DNA of 64,000 bases from contig NZ_CP098323.1 in the NCBI RefSeq assembly GCF_023657595.1, positions 4,364,001-4,428,000 on the forward strand, written 5' to 3'. The notes beneath the pieces are model-generated. The model was not told where the DNA came from. It saw only the letters and a program-made list of their open reading frames with translations, and searched no databases. The stretch is from Cytobacillus firmus (lineage in GTDB: Bacteria; Bacillota; Bacilli; Bacillales; Cytobacillaceae). The position numbers were made by a program, and so were the translations under genes. Below, one piece after another: positions 1 to 9,111 of the stretch; within the stretch, counting starts at the first letter, position 1; every line of letters starts with the position of its first letter.

Positions 1-73
1 GACCATACCAGTGGACCTGAATCGGCCCAAGGGAAATGGCAATCGGATCTAACGGCTGAATATTGTTTTCCAT
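1..73 (-). CDS. lgt: Prolipoprotein diacylglyceryl transferase, N-terminal fragment
   Basis: This is the first 24 codons of a gene that runs off the left edge. The peptide begins MENNIQPLDPIAISLGPIQV and continues HWYG, which matches the conserved start of Lgt, the membrane enzyme that transfers diacylglycerol from phosphatidylglycerol to the lipobox cysteine of prelipoproteins. An AAAGGAG ribosome binding site precedes the ATG. The gene lies downstream of hprK on the same strand, the B. subtilis order. Only the N-terminus is visible, so the call rests on that motif and synteny. Confidence 0.85.
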   Translation of the reverse strand, partial: MENNIQPLDPIAISLGPIQVHWYG

Positions 74-149
74 GATCACTTCTCCTTTCGAAAAGCGCAG
101 CGGCGCTCTTTTATCTATTCTTTTTTAAAGCCTGATGAGGATTAACAGC

Positions 150-173
150 TTTCAATCAAACGTTTGATTGAAA
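150..173. promoter_or_regulatory. Perfect 24-bp palindrome, probable repressor operator
   Basis: A perfect inverted repeat with the core AATCAAACGTTTGATT lies between hprK and lgt, upstream of lgt. The same 16-bp core recurs twice upstream of uvrB (18182-18197 and 18213-18228). Size and symmetry suit a dimeric regulator, for example of the TetR type; that assignment is inference and I recognise no specific protein for it. Confidence 0.5.
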
Positions 174-196
174 AATGGCTGACCTGTTATCACAGA

Positions 197-1132
197 TTAA
201 CGATCATCATGGTCTCCGTCTTCAATCACATCTGAGAGGCGGTTCGTGAACTGTTCGGCTGCATTCATTCCCATTCTCTTTAAGCGGAAGTTCATGGCAG
301 CCACCTCAATGATGACAGCGAGATTTCGTCCGGGTCTAACCGGAATGGTCAGTTTCGTAATCTCCGTATCGATGATTTTCATTTTTTCTTCATCAAGGCC
401 GAGACGATCGTACTGTTTTTTCGGGTCCCACAGCTCCAAATTCATAACCACAGAGATTTTCTTATAGCTGCGGACAGCTCCAGCACCGAACAGTGTCATA
501 ACATTGATAATGCCGAGACCGCGGATTTCAAGCAGATGTTCAATCAATTCCGGTGAATTTCCCACCAGGTAATCTTCATCTTCCTGCCTGATCTCCACAC
601 AGTCATCCGCAACAAGGCGGTGTCCGCGTTTTACTAATTCGAGTGCCGTCTCGCTTTTACCTACTCCGCTCTTACCTGTTATCAGCACCCCTACCCCATA
701 AATATCAACAAGGACGCCGTGAACAGCTGTCGTTGGAGCAAGCTTGCTTTCCAGAAAATTTGTCAGCAAACTGGAAAAACGGGTCGTTTTTTGCTTGGAG
801 CGAAGCAGCGGAACCGATTCTCTCTCGGCTGCTTCAATCAGTTCTTCAGGGATATCAAGTCCTCTCGTCACGATTATGCCGGGCGTAATATCTGTACAGA
901 GGCGTTCAAGCCGGATTTCCCGCTCAGAATTTGTTAACTTTTCAACGAAAGACAGTTCCGTTTTTCCGATCAATTGAACGCGTTCAGCCGGATAATAATC
1001 AAAATAACCTGCCATCTCCAAGCCCGGACGTGAAATATCACTCGTTGTAATCGGCCGGTTTATGCCTTCCTCTCCGGCAATCAATTCAAGCCCAAATTTT
1101 TCTATGATATCTTTCGTGCGCACTTTTACCAA
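197..1132 (-). CDS. hprK: HPr kinase/phosphorylase
   Basis: HprK phosphorylates and dephosphorylates Ser46 of HPr, the switch for CcpA-mediated catabolite repression. The protein carries the Walker A motif GKSGVGKS near residues 153-160, followed by the conserved RGHRLVADD segment and the C-terminal RPGRN region. The start is placed at a TTG preceded by AAAGGAGG with 8-nt spacing. This gives a 311-residue protein beginning VKVRTKDI, close to the usual length of about 310. A GTG 27 bp further upstream has no comparable site. lgt follows downstream as in B. subtilis, and the divergent neighbour is a PTS permease with a cre-like site, a fitting context for a PTS regulator. Confidence 0.95.
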   Translation of the reverse strand: MVKVRTKDIIEKFGLELIAGEEGINRPITTSDISRPGLEMAGYFDYYPAERVQLIGKTELSFVEKLTNSEREIRLERLCTDITPGIIVTRGLDIPEELIEAAERESVPLLRSKQKTTRFSSLLTNFLESKLAPTTAVHGVLVDIYGVGVLITGKSGVGKSETALELVKRGHRLVADDCVEIRQEDEDYLVGNSPELIEHLLEIRGLGIINVMTLFGAGAVRSYKKISVVMNLELWDPKKQYDRLGLDEEKMKIIDTEITKLTIPVRPGRNLAVIIEVAAMNFRLKRMGMNAAEQFTNRLSDVIEDGDHDDR

Positions 1133-1370
1133 AATAAGTTCCTCCTTTAATGCTGGCACTGCCGGATGATCTCTTTATATGTAACTCTTTAATTCTTTAA
1201 GTTCATGAAGTTTCACTCTATTTTAGCACTTTTTAACGCAGAACCAAATTTCTGAAATCGAATTTTTTAAAATTAACTCTAGGCCCATATGCTTAATCCT
1301 GTTTAAAAAGGACAATTTTCAGGATTGTTATGCGTATAAATATGATGACATGCCCATATAAAAATATATA

Positions 1371-1389
1371 AATGGTATAGACAACTATA
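1371..1389 (+). promoter_or_regulatory. NagR (YvoA)-type operator upstream of murP
   Basis: The sequence TGGTATAGACAACTA (1373-1387) resembles the dre sites bound by GntR/HutC-type NagR and DasR repressors (consensus close to TGGTCTAGACCA). Two similar sites precede nagA in this window and nagR itself is encoded at 7205, so I infer NagR control of the mur genes. The 1133-1483 gap between hprK and murP holds this site, a cre-like site and AT-rich promoter sequence. Confidence 0.6.
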
Positions 1390-1411
1390 CTGAACCTTGG
1401 TAAGATGGGGA

Positions 1412-1425
1412 TGTAAGCGAATTCA
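1412..1425 (+). promoter_or_regulatory. cre-like CcpA site upstream of murP
   Basis: TGTAAGCGAATTCA matches the catabolite-responsive element consensus TGWNANCGNTNWCA at all but one position. It lies 59 bp before the murP start and just downstream of the NagR-type operator, which suits glucose repression. Based on motif match only. Confidence 0.5.
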
Positions 1426-1483
1426 TTTATTTTTTTAGCTCTTATTACGTTTATTCATTTTAAAAAAAGAGGGGGAAAAGCTC

Positions 1484-2863
1484 ATGCGTAAAGAAGAACG
1501 TTTGGCGAAAGAGATTACGGAGCAGTTGGGCGGCACAGGCAATATTGCGGAACTGGCCTCCTGCATGACCCGTCTTCGCGTGAAGCCAGTCGATGAAAGC
1601 AAAGTCAATCTGAATGGCATCAAGGATATTGACGGCGTTATGGGTGTTGTGGAAGCAGAAACACTCCAAATCATACTGGGACCAGGAATCGTCACCAAAG
1701 TAGCTGACGAAGTTTCCAGAATGACAGGCAAAAATGTTTCTTCCGTTGATGATGAAGAAGAGATTGACACTTCATTGGAGGGTCTGGCAGCCCGGACGAA
1801 AGCCGGACTCAATGAGAAAAACGCTACACCTTTCAAACTGTTTTTACGAAAAATTGCAAGTATCTTCATCCCGCTGATCCCGGCTATCGTTGCTTCCGGT
1901 TTGATAGCAGGGATCAATAATGTAATTATCAAATCAGGCGGAGATCCGGAATCTACTCTTGTGCAAATGCTTGATCTGATTGGCTGGGGTTTATTCGGTT
2001 ACCTGGGGGTATTTGTTGGTATTAACACAGCAAAGGAGTTTGGAGGATCTCCTGCTCTGGGCGGTGCGGCCGGTATTCTATTAATTAATCCAGGCCTTGC
2101 CAATATCACTTTGTTCGGTGAAGCGCTGGTGCCGGGCCGCGGAGGACTTATCGGAGTCATGCTCGCTGCTGCATTGGTGGCCTTTTTGGAAAAAAGAATC
2201 CGCAGAGTCGTTCCTTCAGCTGTTGATATAATCGTAACACCGACACTTGCATTATTAATTACAGGCTTTGCAACCTTCTTCATCCTGCAGCCTGTTGGCG
2301 GATTCCTGTCAGATATCATTACTAAAGGCCTGCTTGGCATACTTGATGTCGGCGGCATTCTGGCTGGATTAGTACTTGCCGGAACATTCCTTCCTTTAGT
2401 TGTAACTGGTTTGCATCAAGGTTTAACACCAGTTCACATGGAATTGATTAACTCAATCGGCGATGACCCGCTGCTGCCGATTCTTGCAATGGGCGGTGCA
2501 GGCCAGGTAGGTGCGGCATTCGCCATTTATTTCAAGACAAAAAATGCCCGTCTGAAGAGAGTCATTAAAGGCGGACTTCCGGTTGGAATGCTTGGAATCG
2601 GCGAACCGCTTATTTTCGGGGTTACCTTGCCGCTGGGACGCCCATTCCTGACAGCATGTCTTGGAGCTGCTGTCGGCGGTGCTTTCCAGGCGTTCTTCAA
2701 AATTGCTACAGTAGCCATCGGGGTTTCCGGCATACCGCTTGCCTTCCTCGTTCACACCAATCAAATCATACTGTATCTGATTGGCCTATTAATTGCCTAT
2801 GCTTTTGGCTTCCTGTTCACATGGCTGTTCGGATTCAAAGAGGAAATGGCTAAAAATATATAA
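1484..2863 (+). CDS. murP: PTS permease EIIBC, probably N-acetylmuramic acid specific
   Basis: This 459-residue membrane protein has an N-terminal EIIB domain with the phosphorylatable cysteine in the context CMTRLR (about residue 23), followed by a hydrophobic multi-spanning EIIC domain of the glucose/sucrose superfamily. There is no EIIA domain, as in MurP and other EIIBC proteins that borrow EIIA from a partner. MurNAc specificity is inferred from the next two genes, mupG and murQ, which act on MurNAc-6-phosphate. An AGAGGGGG site precedes the ATG. A NagR-type operator and a cre-like site lie upstream. A different amino-sugar or beta-glucoside substrate cannot be excluded from sequence alone. 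Confidence 0.8.
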   Translation: MRKEERLAKEITEQLGGTGNIAELASCMTRLRVKPVDESKVNLNGIKDIDGVMGVVEAETLQIILGPGIVTKVADEVSRMTGKNVSSVDDEEEIDTSLEGLAARTKAGLNEKNATPFKLFLRKIASIFIPLIPAIVASGLIAGINNVIIKSGGDPESTLVQMLDLIGWGLFGYLGVFVGINTAKEFGGSPALGGAAGILLINPGLANITLFGEALVPGRGGLIGVMLAAALVAFLEKRIRRVVPSAVDIIVTPTLALLITGFATFFILQPVGGFLSDIITKGLLGILDVGGILAGLVLAGTFLPLVVTGLHQGLTPVHMELINSIGDDPLLPILAMGGAGQVGAAFAIYFKTKNARLKRVIKGGLPVGMLGIGEPLIFGVTLPLGRPFLTACLGAAVGGAFQAFFKIATVAIGVSGIPLAFLVHTNQIILYLIGLLIAYAFGFLFTWLFGFKEEMAKNI

Positions 2864-2980
2864 AAGCGGAAGCGCCTTGTCCACCCCGACACCTCGAGGG
2901 GCTAGGCGCTCCTCCTAAAAGCTAACGCTTTTAGTCGTGGATGATAATGCTGTCGAAGCGTTCCTTGTGGAGCTAGACAG
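2862..2980. repeat. Intergenic repeat, AGCGGAAGCGCC...GGAGCTAGACAG family (copy A)
   Basis: It begins AAAAGCGGAAGCGCC right at the murP stop codon and ends GGAGCTAGACAG, with an internal CTCGAGGGG hairpin and TAGGCGCT. Related elements are found at 9326-9509, 9543-9560 (truncated) and 12938-13000. No coding potential. It looks like a short dispersed, MITE-like element. Confidence 0.7.
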
Positions 2981-3017
2981 TTATCCATACTCAAGATTTT
3001 ATATTTTCTAATTTAGG

Positions 3018-3045
3018 AGAAGGAGGAGCCATTCCTCCTTCTTTA
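3018..3045 (+). terminator. Hairpin between murP and mupG, possible attenuator
   Basis: A 10-bp stem (AGAAGGAGGA / TCCTCCTTCT) with a 5-nt loop is followed by CTTTACTTAT. The T-run is weak, so it may reduce rather than stop read-through from murP into mupG. Confidence 0.5.
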
Positions 3046-3094
3046 CTTATGAGTCCCCGTTTTTACAAAATTCAGATTTAAAGAGGTGACCAGG

Positions 3095-4165
3095 ATGCTT
3101 GGAATATCAGTTTACTTATCAGAAGAGCGTCAGTATCAAAATGCGGAATGGATAGAAAGGGCGGCTTCTCACGGCCTCACTTCCATTTTCACATCCCTCC
3201 ATATTCCCGAAGATGACCACAGCACTTATAAACATTTACTTCAGAATCTTGGGGCTTTGGCAAAGCAGCATCATATGGAACTCCTCGCAGATGTTTCTCC
3301 CCAATCATTGGACCATTTAGGATTGGACTGGGATTCGATTGATACACTTCTCGAATGGGGCCTTACCGGAATCCGGGCTGATTATGGCTTCACTTCTGAA
3401 CAGATTGTTGAACTCTCAAAAAAAATGAAACTTGGTATCAATGCCAGTACGATCTCTGCTGAAGAATTGCATGAGTGGATGGAACTGGGATTAAAAACCA
3501 ATAATATAGAAGCCTGGCATAACTTTTACCCGCGGCCGGAAACCGGTTTGAATAAAGACTTTTTAATAGAGCGAAATAAGCTCCTAAAAGGCATGGGGAT
3601 AACTACCATGGCATTTTTACCTGGAGACGGGGAGTTTCGCGGGCCCCTTTTTGCCGGTTTGCCTACTCTTGAAAAACACCGGGGCTCGTCACCTGCTGCT
3701 GCTGCGGCTGAACTGCTGAACAGCTGCTGGACAGACAAGGTATTGATTGGTGATCATTCTGTAAAAGATAGGACTCTTGCACAGCTGGCGAAAATTGCGG
3801 AAGGTGCCGTGCCTCTCCGGATCGAGCTGATCGGCGAACAAATCTATGAGGATCTTCTTAACAAACCTCATACAAATCGGATGGATCCTGCCCGGGATGT
3901 TGTCAGGTCGGTTGAATCAAGATCCTATGCCGGGCAGGGATCAAATAAATGGGAACCTGTAAACCAGCTGGAACGTAAAAAAGGCAGTGTCACAGTTGAT
4001 AATATTCTATACGGCCGCTACGCAGGAGAGATGCAAATTACACTGGCAGATCTCCCTCATGATGAACGCGTGAATGTAATCGCCAGAGTAATAGAAGAAG
4101 ATATGCCCCTGCTGAATCAGATTAAGACAGGAACTAAATTTCAATTAATAGTGAGGGATAAATAA
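3095..4165 (+). CDS. mupG: 6-phospho-N-acetylmuramidase (DUF871 family)
   Basis: The protein matches the MupG/DUF871 family: an N-terminal TIM-barrel beginning [10 protein letters not shown], then a smaller C-terminal domain. MupG cleaves MurNAc-6P from 6-phospho-disaccharides in the cytoplasm, downstream of PTS import. The ATG at 3095 is chosen because AAAGAGGTGACCAGG precedes it with good spacing; a GTG at 3086 falls inside that site. The stop codon overlaps the murQ start (TAATG), indicating translational coupling. About 356 residues, close to the family length. Confidence 0.88.
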   Translation: MLGISVYLSEERQYQNAEWIERAASHGLTSIFTSLHIPEDDHSTYKHLLQNLGALAKQHHMELLADVSPQSLDHLGLDWDSIDTLLEWGLTGIRADYGFTSEQIVELSKKMKLGINASTISAEELHEWMELGLKTNNIEAWHNFYPRPETGLNKDFLIERNKLLKGMGITTMAFLPGDGEFRGPLFAGLPTLEKHRGSSPAAAAAELLNSCWTDKVLIGDHSVKDRTLAQLAKIAEGAVPLRIELIGEQIYEDLLNKPHTNRMDPARDVVRSVESRSYAGQGSNKWEPVNQLERKKGSVTVDNILYGRYAGEMQITLADLPHDERVNVIARVIEEDMPLLNQIKTGTKFQLIVRDK

Positions 4166-5064
4166 TGAATATTACAAAGCTGAATACAGAGCAGCGAAAC
4201 CCAAAAACAATGGAAATCGATTTAATGACAACAGAAGAAATTATTACAATCATAAATCAGGAGGATACAATTGTTCCTAATGCCATCGCAAGAGAAATCC
4301 CTCACATTGTAAAAGTGGTGGATGAAATTACGGAGAGCTTTAAAAAAGGAGGCCGCTTGATTTACGTTGGAGCCGGCACCTCAGGACGTCTTGGCATTAT
4401 CGATGCTTCAGAATGTCCGCCGACATATGGAACAGACCCTGAAATGGTTGTCGGCATTATCGCCGGGGGCAAGGAAGCCATGACCGAGGCGGTTGAAGGT
4501 GCTGAGGATGACAGTGAACAGGGACGCCAGGATGTCGCCAATATTCAATTATCGGACAAGGATGTGCTTGTCGGCATTGCGGCGAGCGGCCGTACGCCAT
4601 ACACGATCGGAGCTCTTCAATACGGAAACGAAGTCGGTGCTGTTACTGTTTCAGTTGCCTGCACCAAAGATTCCGAAATGGGGAAAATCTCTAAATATAC
4701 GATTGCACCTATCACAGGTCCGGAAGTGGTTACAGGCTCTACAAGAATGAAAGCAGGCACTGCACAAAAGCTCATCCTGAACATGCTAACGACAGCATCC
4801 ATGATCAAGCTGGGAAAAGTGTACGGCAATTTAATGGTAGATGTGCAGATGACAAATGAGAAGCTGTTTAAGCGTGCTGAGAATATCGTTAAAATGGCTA
4901 CAGGTGCATCTGATGAAGAAGCCCGGGCTGCACTTAAAGAACAGAACTATCATACGAAGGCCGCCATTCTTCAGATTTTAACAGGATTAAAAGGTGAAGC
5001 AGCCGCCGAGCTTCTGAAAAAGCATAATGGCTACTTACGAGAAGCAGCTGCGGATACAAATTAA
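4165..5064 (+). CDS. murQ: N-acetylmuramic acid 6-phosphate etherase
   Basis: MurQ splits the lactyl ether of MurNAc-6P to give GlcNAc-6P and D-lactate, which links this gene to nagA immediately downstream. The SIS-fold signature [20 protein letters not shown] is present near residues 67-86, and a small helical C-terminal region contains [13 protein letters not shown]. At 299 residues it is full length. It overlaps mupG by 1 nt. No murR or nagZ is adjacent, unlike in the B. subtilis locus. Confidence 0.95.
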   Translation: MNITKLNTEQRNPKTMEIDLMTTEEIITIINQEDTIVPNAIAREIPHIVKVVDEITESFKKGGRLIYVGAGTSGRLGIIDASECPPTYGTDPEMVVGIIAGGKEAMTEAVEGAEDDSEQGRQDVANIQLSDKDVLVGIAASGRTPYTIGALQYGNEVGAVTVSVACTKDSEMGKISKYTIAPITGPEVVTGSTRMKAGTAQKLILNMLTTASMIKLGKVYGNLMVDVQMTNEKLFKRAENIVKMATGASDEEARAALKEQNYHTKAAILQILTGLKGEAAAELLKKHNGYLREAAADTN

Positions 5065-5100
5065 TCATTTTTTGGTATGTATTTCTCCTAAATCTCAAAT

Positions 5101-5142
5101 AAATAGGATAGGAAGCGTCCGATCGCCTTCTATCCTATTTTT
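5101..5142 (+). terminator. Terminator after murQ
   Basis: A long stem (AAATAGGATAG...CTATCCTATTT) with extra pairing GAAG/CTTC inside, followed by TTT. It separates the mur genes from the nag operon. Confidence 0.75.
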
Positions 5143-5157
5143 AGTTGTATAGACCAA
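5142..5157 (-). promoter_or_regulatory. NagR-type operator 1 upstream of nagA
   Basis: On the minus strand it reads TTGGTCTATACAACTA, a good match to the GntR/HutC dre consensus and to the murP operator. It lies about 100 bp before nagA. Confidence 0.6.
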
Positions 5158-5183
5158 GAAGTGTTAGAAAGTTAAATCCTTGA

Positions 5184-5199
5184 ACTGGTATAGACATCT
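5184..5199 (+). promoter_or_regulatory. NagR-type operator 2 upstream of nagA
   Basis: ACTGGTATAGACATCT shares the TGGTATAGACA half with the murP operator. It sits 52 bp upstream of the nagA start, well placed to block transcription. Confidence 0.6.
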
Positions 5200-5250
5200 C
5201 AGCGCAAACCTTTTATAATAAAAGTATCATTCAAACGGAGATGAACTGAA

Positions 5251-6441
5251 ATGAGCCGTATATTACTGAAAAATGCCAGAATCCTTCTGGAAAACAGCAC
5301 GATTGATAAAGGTTTTATTTTAATAGAAAATGAGCATATCCTGAAGACTGGAACCTTGGAGGAGCTTCCTGCCATCGGCCAGGATACTGAAATTATAGAA
5401 CTTTCCCCTGAGCACACAATCAGTCCGGGGTTTATTGATGTCCACATACATGGCGCTGGCGGTGCCGATACGATGGATGCTACATTTGAAGCGCTGAACA
5501 CAGTGGCCGGCGTTTTGCCTGAAGAAGGGACTACAAGCTTCCTGGCCACAACCATCACACAGGAAAAAGAGAAAATAGAAGCTGCACTGATCAATGCGGC
5601 TCACTTTCAAAAAGAACAAAATACTCCAGGCAAGGCGGAAGTAATCGGAATTCACCTGGAGGGACCGTTTATTAACGAAGCAAGAGGAGGAGCCCAGCCG
5701 AAGGATCATATCCTTGAGCCTGATATTGAACTCTTTAAGCGCTGGCAGGAAGCAGCAGACGGGACGATCAAACTGATCACACTGGCACCAGAAAAAGCAA
5801 ATGGCTATGAATTTATCCGCTATTTAAGTGAAAATGGCGTTGTCCCTTCAATCGGCCATAGTGATGCCATTTTTACCGAAATGGAAAAAGCTGTTCAGGC
5901 TGGAGCTAAACAGGTGACCCACCTGTTTAACGGAATGAGAGGCATGCATCACCGTGAACCTGGTGTTGCCGGCGCTGCGCTTTTATTTAAGGAATTGATC
6001 GTTGAAATGATCGCAGACGGCATCCATGTCCGGCCAGAGATGATCAAGCTTGCACTAAACGCCAAAGGCGCTGATGGTATGATCCTGATAACCGATTCGA
6101 TGAGAGCCAAATGCCTGAAAAATGGCCATTATGATCTTGGAGGACAGGATGTAAAGGTCGAAAATGGCCAGGCACTGCTTGCTGACGGCACATTGGCTGG
6201 AAGCATCTTAAAAATGAAAGACTCCATAAAAAATATGATTGACTTTACAGATATACAGCTGCATGAAGCTGTCCGGCTTGCGAGCAGCAACCCGGCCAGA
6301 CAGCTCAATATTTTCGACCGGAAAGGCAGCATTTCAGAAGGCAAGGATGCGGACCTGGTTGTACTCGATGAGAACCTTGAAGTTGCCATGACCTTCTGCC
6401 GAGGCGTCAAAGCCTTCGAACGTGAGGTGAAAGGGAATTGA
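5251..6441 (+). CDS. nagA: N-acetylglucosamine-6-phosphate deacetylase
   Basis: NagA removes the acetyl group from GlcNAc-6P, giving glucosamine-6P and acetate. Visible amidohydrolase motifs are IDVHIHGAGG near residue 62, the metal/substrate segment HLEGPFINEARGGAQP near 133, GHSDA near 197 and HLFNGM. The length of 396 residues is normal. GGAGATGAACTGAA precedes the ATG. Its TGA overlaps the nagB TTG start by 4 nt. It receives GlcNAc-6P from both GlcNAc import and the MurQ reaction. Confidence 0.97.
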   Translation: MSRILLKNARILLENSTIDKGFILIENEHILKTGTLEELPAIGQDTEIIELSPEHTISPGFIDVHIHGAGGADTMDATFEALNTVAGVLPEEGTTSFLATTITQEKEKIEAALINAAHFQKEQNTPGKAEVIGIHLEGPFINEARGGAQPKDHILEPDIELFKRWQEAADGTIKLITLAPEKANGYEFIRYLSENGVVPSIGHSDAIFTEMEKAVQAGAKQVTHLFNGMRGMHHREPGVAGAALLFKELIVEMIADGIHVRPEMIKLALNAKGADGMILITDSMRAKCLKNGHYDLGGQDVKVENGQALLADGTLAGSILKMKDSIKNMIDFTDIQLHEAVRLASSNPARQLNIFDRKGSISEGKDADLVVLDENLEVAMTFCRGVKAFEREVKGN

Positions 6442-7172
6442 AAATCATTCGAACAGCCGATTATCACGATATGAGCCGAAAAGCTGCCAGGCTGGTGATT
6501 GATAAAGTCCGCCGGCAGCCTGATATGACATTAGGGCTTGCAACCGGCAGTACACCAAAAGGAGTTTATGCCGAACTGATTAAAGATCATCAGGAAAATG
6601 GCACTTCTTATGCAAAAGCCACGACGATTAATTTGGACGAATATATCGGCCTGCCCCCAACTGATCCTAATAGCTACAGGCATTTCATGAATAGCGAACT
6701 ATTTGATCATCTGGACATCCAGCTCGAAAACACGCATCTTCCCAATGGAGCCGCAGAAGATATGTCCAGGGAATGCGAACGGTATGAACAGCTGATCAAG
6801 GATCTGGTGGACATTGATCTGCAGGTGCTGGGAATCGGACGCAACGGACATATCGGATTCAATGAACCGGGCACTGCCTTTAACAGCCGTACGCATGTCG
6901 TGGACCTTGCGGAAAGCACGCGTAAGGCTAACGCAAGATTTTTCAGTTCTATAGAAGACGTTCCAGCCCAAGCCATTACAATGGGAATCGCTTCGATTCT
7001 TGATAGCCGGGAAATCATCCTGCTCGCATCAGGTTCAGCCAAGGCAGAAGCCATCAGACAATTGGTTAACGGAGAGCCTGATGAACAGTTTCCCGCGTCA
7101 GCCTTGAAGCATCATCCGAATGTAACCATCATCGCTGATGAAGAAGCACTTAGCCTCGTCAGTCAGGATTGA
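6438..7172 (+). CDS. nagB: Glucosamine-6-phosphate deaminase
   Basis: NagB converts glucosamine-6P to fructose-6P and ammonia, feeding glycolysis. The motifs LGLATGSTPKG, NLDEYIGL and GIGRNGHIGFNEPG are present. The start is a TTG within the nagA stop (TTGA overlap) preceded by GAGGTGAAAGGG, so translation is likely coupled. 244 residues, the typical Bacillus size, lacking the longer C-terminal tail of the allosteric E. coli enzyme. Confidence 0.97.
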   Translation: MKIIRTADYHDMSRKAARLVIDKVRRQPDMTLGLATGSTPKGVYAELIKDHQENGTSYAKATTINLDEYIGLPPTDPNSYRHFMNSELFDHLDIQLENTHLPNGAAEDMSRECERYEQLIKDLVDIDLQVLGIGRNGHIGFNEPGTAFNSRTHVVDLAESTRKANARFFSSIEDVPAQAITMGIASILDSREIILLASGSAKAEAIRQLVNGEPDEQFPASALKHHPNVTIIADEEALSLVSQD

Positions 7173-7204
7173 TGATCAGTACTAATAGTGATAGGAGAAT
7201 TTCC

Positions 7205-7936
7205 ATGATCGATAAGCAATCACCCATCCCGATATATCACCAATTGGAAGAGTATATTAAACAATTAATAGAAAACGGCAAGTTAAAGCCTGATGAAGCC
7301 ATTCCTTCTGAGCGCGAGTATTCGGAGCAATATCAGATTAGCCGAATGACAGTCAGACAGGCATTAAATAACCTTGTCAACGATGGCTATTTATACAGGC
7401 AAAAAGGGCGCGGAACTTTTGTCAACAAGCAGAAGGTCGAACAAAAGCTTCAGGGATTAACCAGCTTTACGGAAGATATGAAAGAGCGCGGCATGGTGCC
7501 GAGCAGCCGCCTAATATCATTTGAAATCATTCCGGCCGAGCCTCAGCTGGCGAGAAAGCTTGATATAAAAGAAAACACACCGGTATATGAAATCAAACGG
7601 GTGCGGATGGCTGATAGCCTGCCAATGGCGCTGGAAACCACCTACTTGCCTGCCAATCTCGTTAAAGGGCTTACGGAAGAAATCATCAACAAGTCACTTT
7701 ATCAGCATATCGAAGAAAAATTATCCCTTACCATCAGGGAAGCCACCCAGCAGATTGAAGCCTCAATCGCTAAGGAAACGGAGGTAAACCACCTGCAGGT
7801 AGACCCTGGATCACCTGTACTCCTTATCGCCCGCACTTCCTTTTTAGAGGACGGCACACCTTTTGAGCTTGTAAAATCAGCATACCGTGCAGACCGCTAC
7901 AAATTTGTTCATACGATGCAGCGCGCTCCAAAATAG
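7205..7936 (+). CDS. nagR: GntR/HutC-family repressor of amino-sugar use
   Basis: An N-terminal winged helix (IPSEREYSEQYQISRMTVRQ, near residues 35-54) is joined to a UTRA effector domain, the architecture of NagR/YvoA, which binds GlcN-6P or GlcNAc-6P. The ATG at 7205 follows GATAGGAGAATTTCC and gives 243 residues, the B. subtilis length; an in-frame ATG 36 bp upstream lacks a site. It is the last gene of the nag operon and the probable ligand of the three operator-like sites at 1371, 5142 and 5184. Confidence 0.93.
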   Translation: MIDKQSPIPIYHQLEEYIKQLIENGKLKPDEAIPSEREYSEQYQISRMTVRQALNNLVNDGYLYRQKGRGTFVNKQKVEQKLQGLTSFTEDMKERGMVPSSRLISFEIIPAEPQLARKLDIKENTPVYEIKRVRMADSLPMALETTYLPANLVKGLTEEIINKSLYQHIEEKLSLTIREATQQIEASIAKETEVNHLQVDPGSPVLLIARTSFLEDGTPFELVKSAYRADRYKFVHTMQRAPK

Positions 7937-7968
7937 GAGAAAGCCCTTAGGGTTTTCTCCTAATTTTC
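7936..7968 (+). terminator. Terminator of the nag operon
   Basis: GGAGAAA-g-CCC / GGG-t-TTTCTCC stem beginning at the nagR stop codon, followed by TAATTTT. Confidence 0.8.
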
Positions 7969-8043
7969 ATTTTGCCATGTCCTTTTGGAAGGTTTGTCCA
8001 TATTATATAGATGAAGATATTTTTATCAGAAAGGAGCGATCAG

Positions 8044-8709
8044 ATGAAGATCATATTGGATGCCGGACATGGATATAGCACCCCAGGCAAACGTGGCCCT
8101 GATGGAATGAGAGAATATGAATTCAACCGTGCAGTCGCCAGCCTTGCAAAGGAAATGCTGGGAAAGTATCAGAATACAGAGGTTTTCTTTGCCCACTCCG
8201 ATGAACGGGACGTGCCGCTTGCCGAAAGAACCTCCCTGGCAAATACTCAAAACGCTGACTGCTATGTGTCCATCCATGCCAATGCGTACGGAACAGGCGA
8301 ATGGAACAGCGCAGGCGGAATTGAAACATATGTCTACCCTTCCAAGCCTAGAGAAGCATTGGCATTAGCCCAAAAGATCCAGCGAAACTTAATCAGTTCT
8401 ACAGGCTTGCGGGACCGGGGAGTTAAAACAGCTGATTTCCATGTGCTGCGTGAGACAAAGATGACTGCAGTTCTTGTGGAATGCGGGTTTATGACCAATA
8501 AAGAGGAAGCCTCCCTTCTCCGGACCCCCATTTACCGAAAACGCTGTGCACAGGCTATTGCAAAAGCAATTGCCGAACAATACGGCTTAAGAAAGCATGA
8601 TAGAATCAAACAATACAAAGTTCAAGTTGCCTTTTCCGAAAAGCAGCTCGCCGAGAAGCTTGCTGGAAATCTGCAGAAGGATGGCTTTAATCCGACGATC
8701 ATTGAATAG
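8044..8709 (+). CDS. N-acetylmuramoyl-L-alanine amidase (Amidase_3), CwlC-like
   Basis: The zinc ligands and catalytic residues of the Amidase_3 family are visible: His9 (DAGHG), Glu24 (EYEFN), His78 (SIHANA) and Glu146 (VECGF). The start follows GAAAGGAGCGATCAG. No signal peptide is present, as in the B. subtilis mother-cell lysis amidase CwlC. The last 35 residues (KQYKVQVAF onward) look like one half of a SPOR peptidoglycan-binding domain and end abruptly. I infer a role in mother-cell wall lysis at spore release; a general cytoplasmic-retained autolysin is the alternative. Confidence 0.8.
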   Translation: MKIILDAGHGYSTPGKRGPDGMREYEFNRAVASLAKEMLGKYQNTEVFFAHSDERDVPLAERTSLANTQNADCYVSIHANAYGTGEWNSAGGIETYVYPSKPREALALAQKIQRNLISSTGLRDRGVKTADFHVLRETKMTAVLVECGFMTNKEEASLLRTPIYRKRCAQAIAKAIAEQYGLRKHDRIKQYKVQVAFSEKQLAEKLAGNLQKDGFNPTIIE

Positions 8710-8710
8710 G

Positions 8711-8741
8711 AAAAAGCCAGCATAATGGATGCTGGCTTTTT
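8711..8741. terminator. Bidirectional terminator between amidase gene and yvlD
   Basis: Perfect 11-bp stem AAAAAGCCAGC / GCTGGCTTTTT, with T-runs on both strands, between two convergent genes. Confidence 0.9.
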
Positions 8742-8748
8742 AACGCAT

Positions 8749-9108
8749 TTATTTTTCCCTCGCCGGTTCCAGGATTGCTTTTTGAATGATCAGGTTAACG
8801 ATAGACATAATCACCGATACCAGAATCGCTGTGCCAAACCCGGCAATTTCAAAAGAATCACCCATAAACCCATCCGTTATCATAAGCGTTACAGCATTGA
8901 TGACGAACAGGAACAAACCGAGCGTTAAAACAGTTACGGGAAGAGTTAAAATAATCAGGATTGGCTTCACAAGAATGTTCAGGATAGAAAGCATGAAGCT
9001 GGCTCCAACGGCAGCCCCAAATCCCGACAAGTAAAACGAATCCTTAAAAAAACCTGCGATCGCTACAAACAGGACCGCATTTATCAAGATTCCCAGGATC
9101 CATCTCAT
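8749..9108 (-). CDS. yvlD: YvlD-like membrane protein (phage holin IV-like family)
   Basis: A 119-residue protein with four predicted hydrophobic segments, matching YvlD by content and by its place after yvlC. The family is called holin-like on similarity alone, and no lytic role is implied. It is the last gene of a yvlABCD-type set that in B. subtilis is tied to cell-envelope stress. It starts 3 bp after the yvlC stop, so the two are co-transcribed. Confidence 0.8.
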   Translation of the reverse strand: MRWILGILINAVLFVAIAGFFKDSFYLSGFGAAVGASFMLSILNILVKPILIILTLPVTVLTLGLFLFVINAVTLMITDGFMGDSFEIAGFGTAILVSVIMSIVNLIIQKAILEPAREK

Positions 9109-9111
9109 GAC

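Noticed and set aside
8749..9108. yvlD as a prophage holin
   Set aside because: The holin name is family similarity only; the gene is in the conserved yvlABCD order and no phage genes are nearby.
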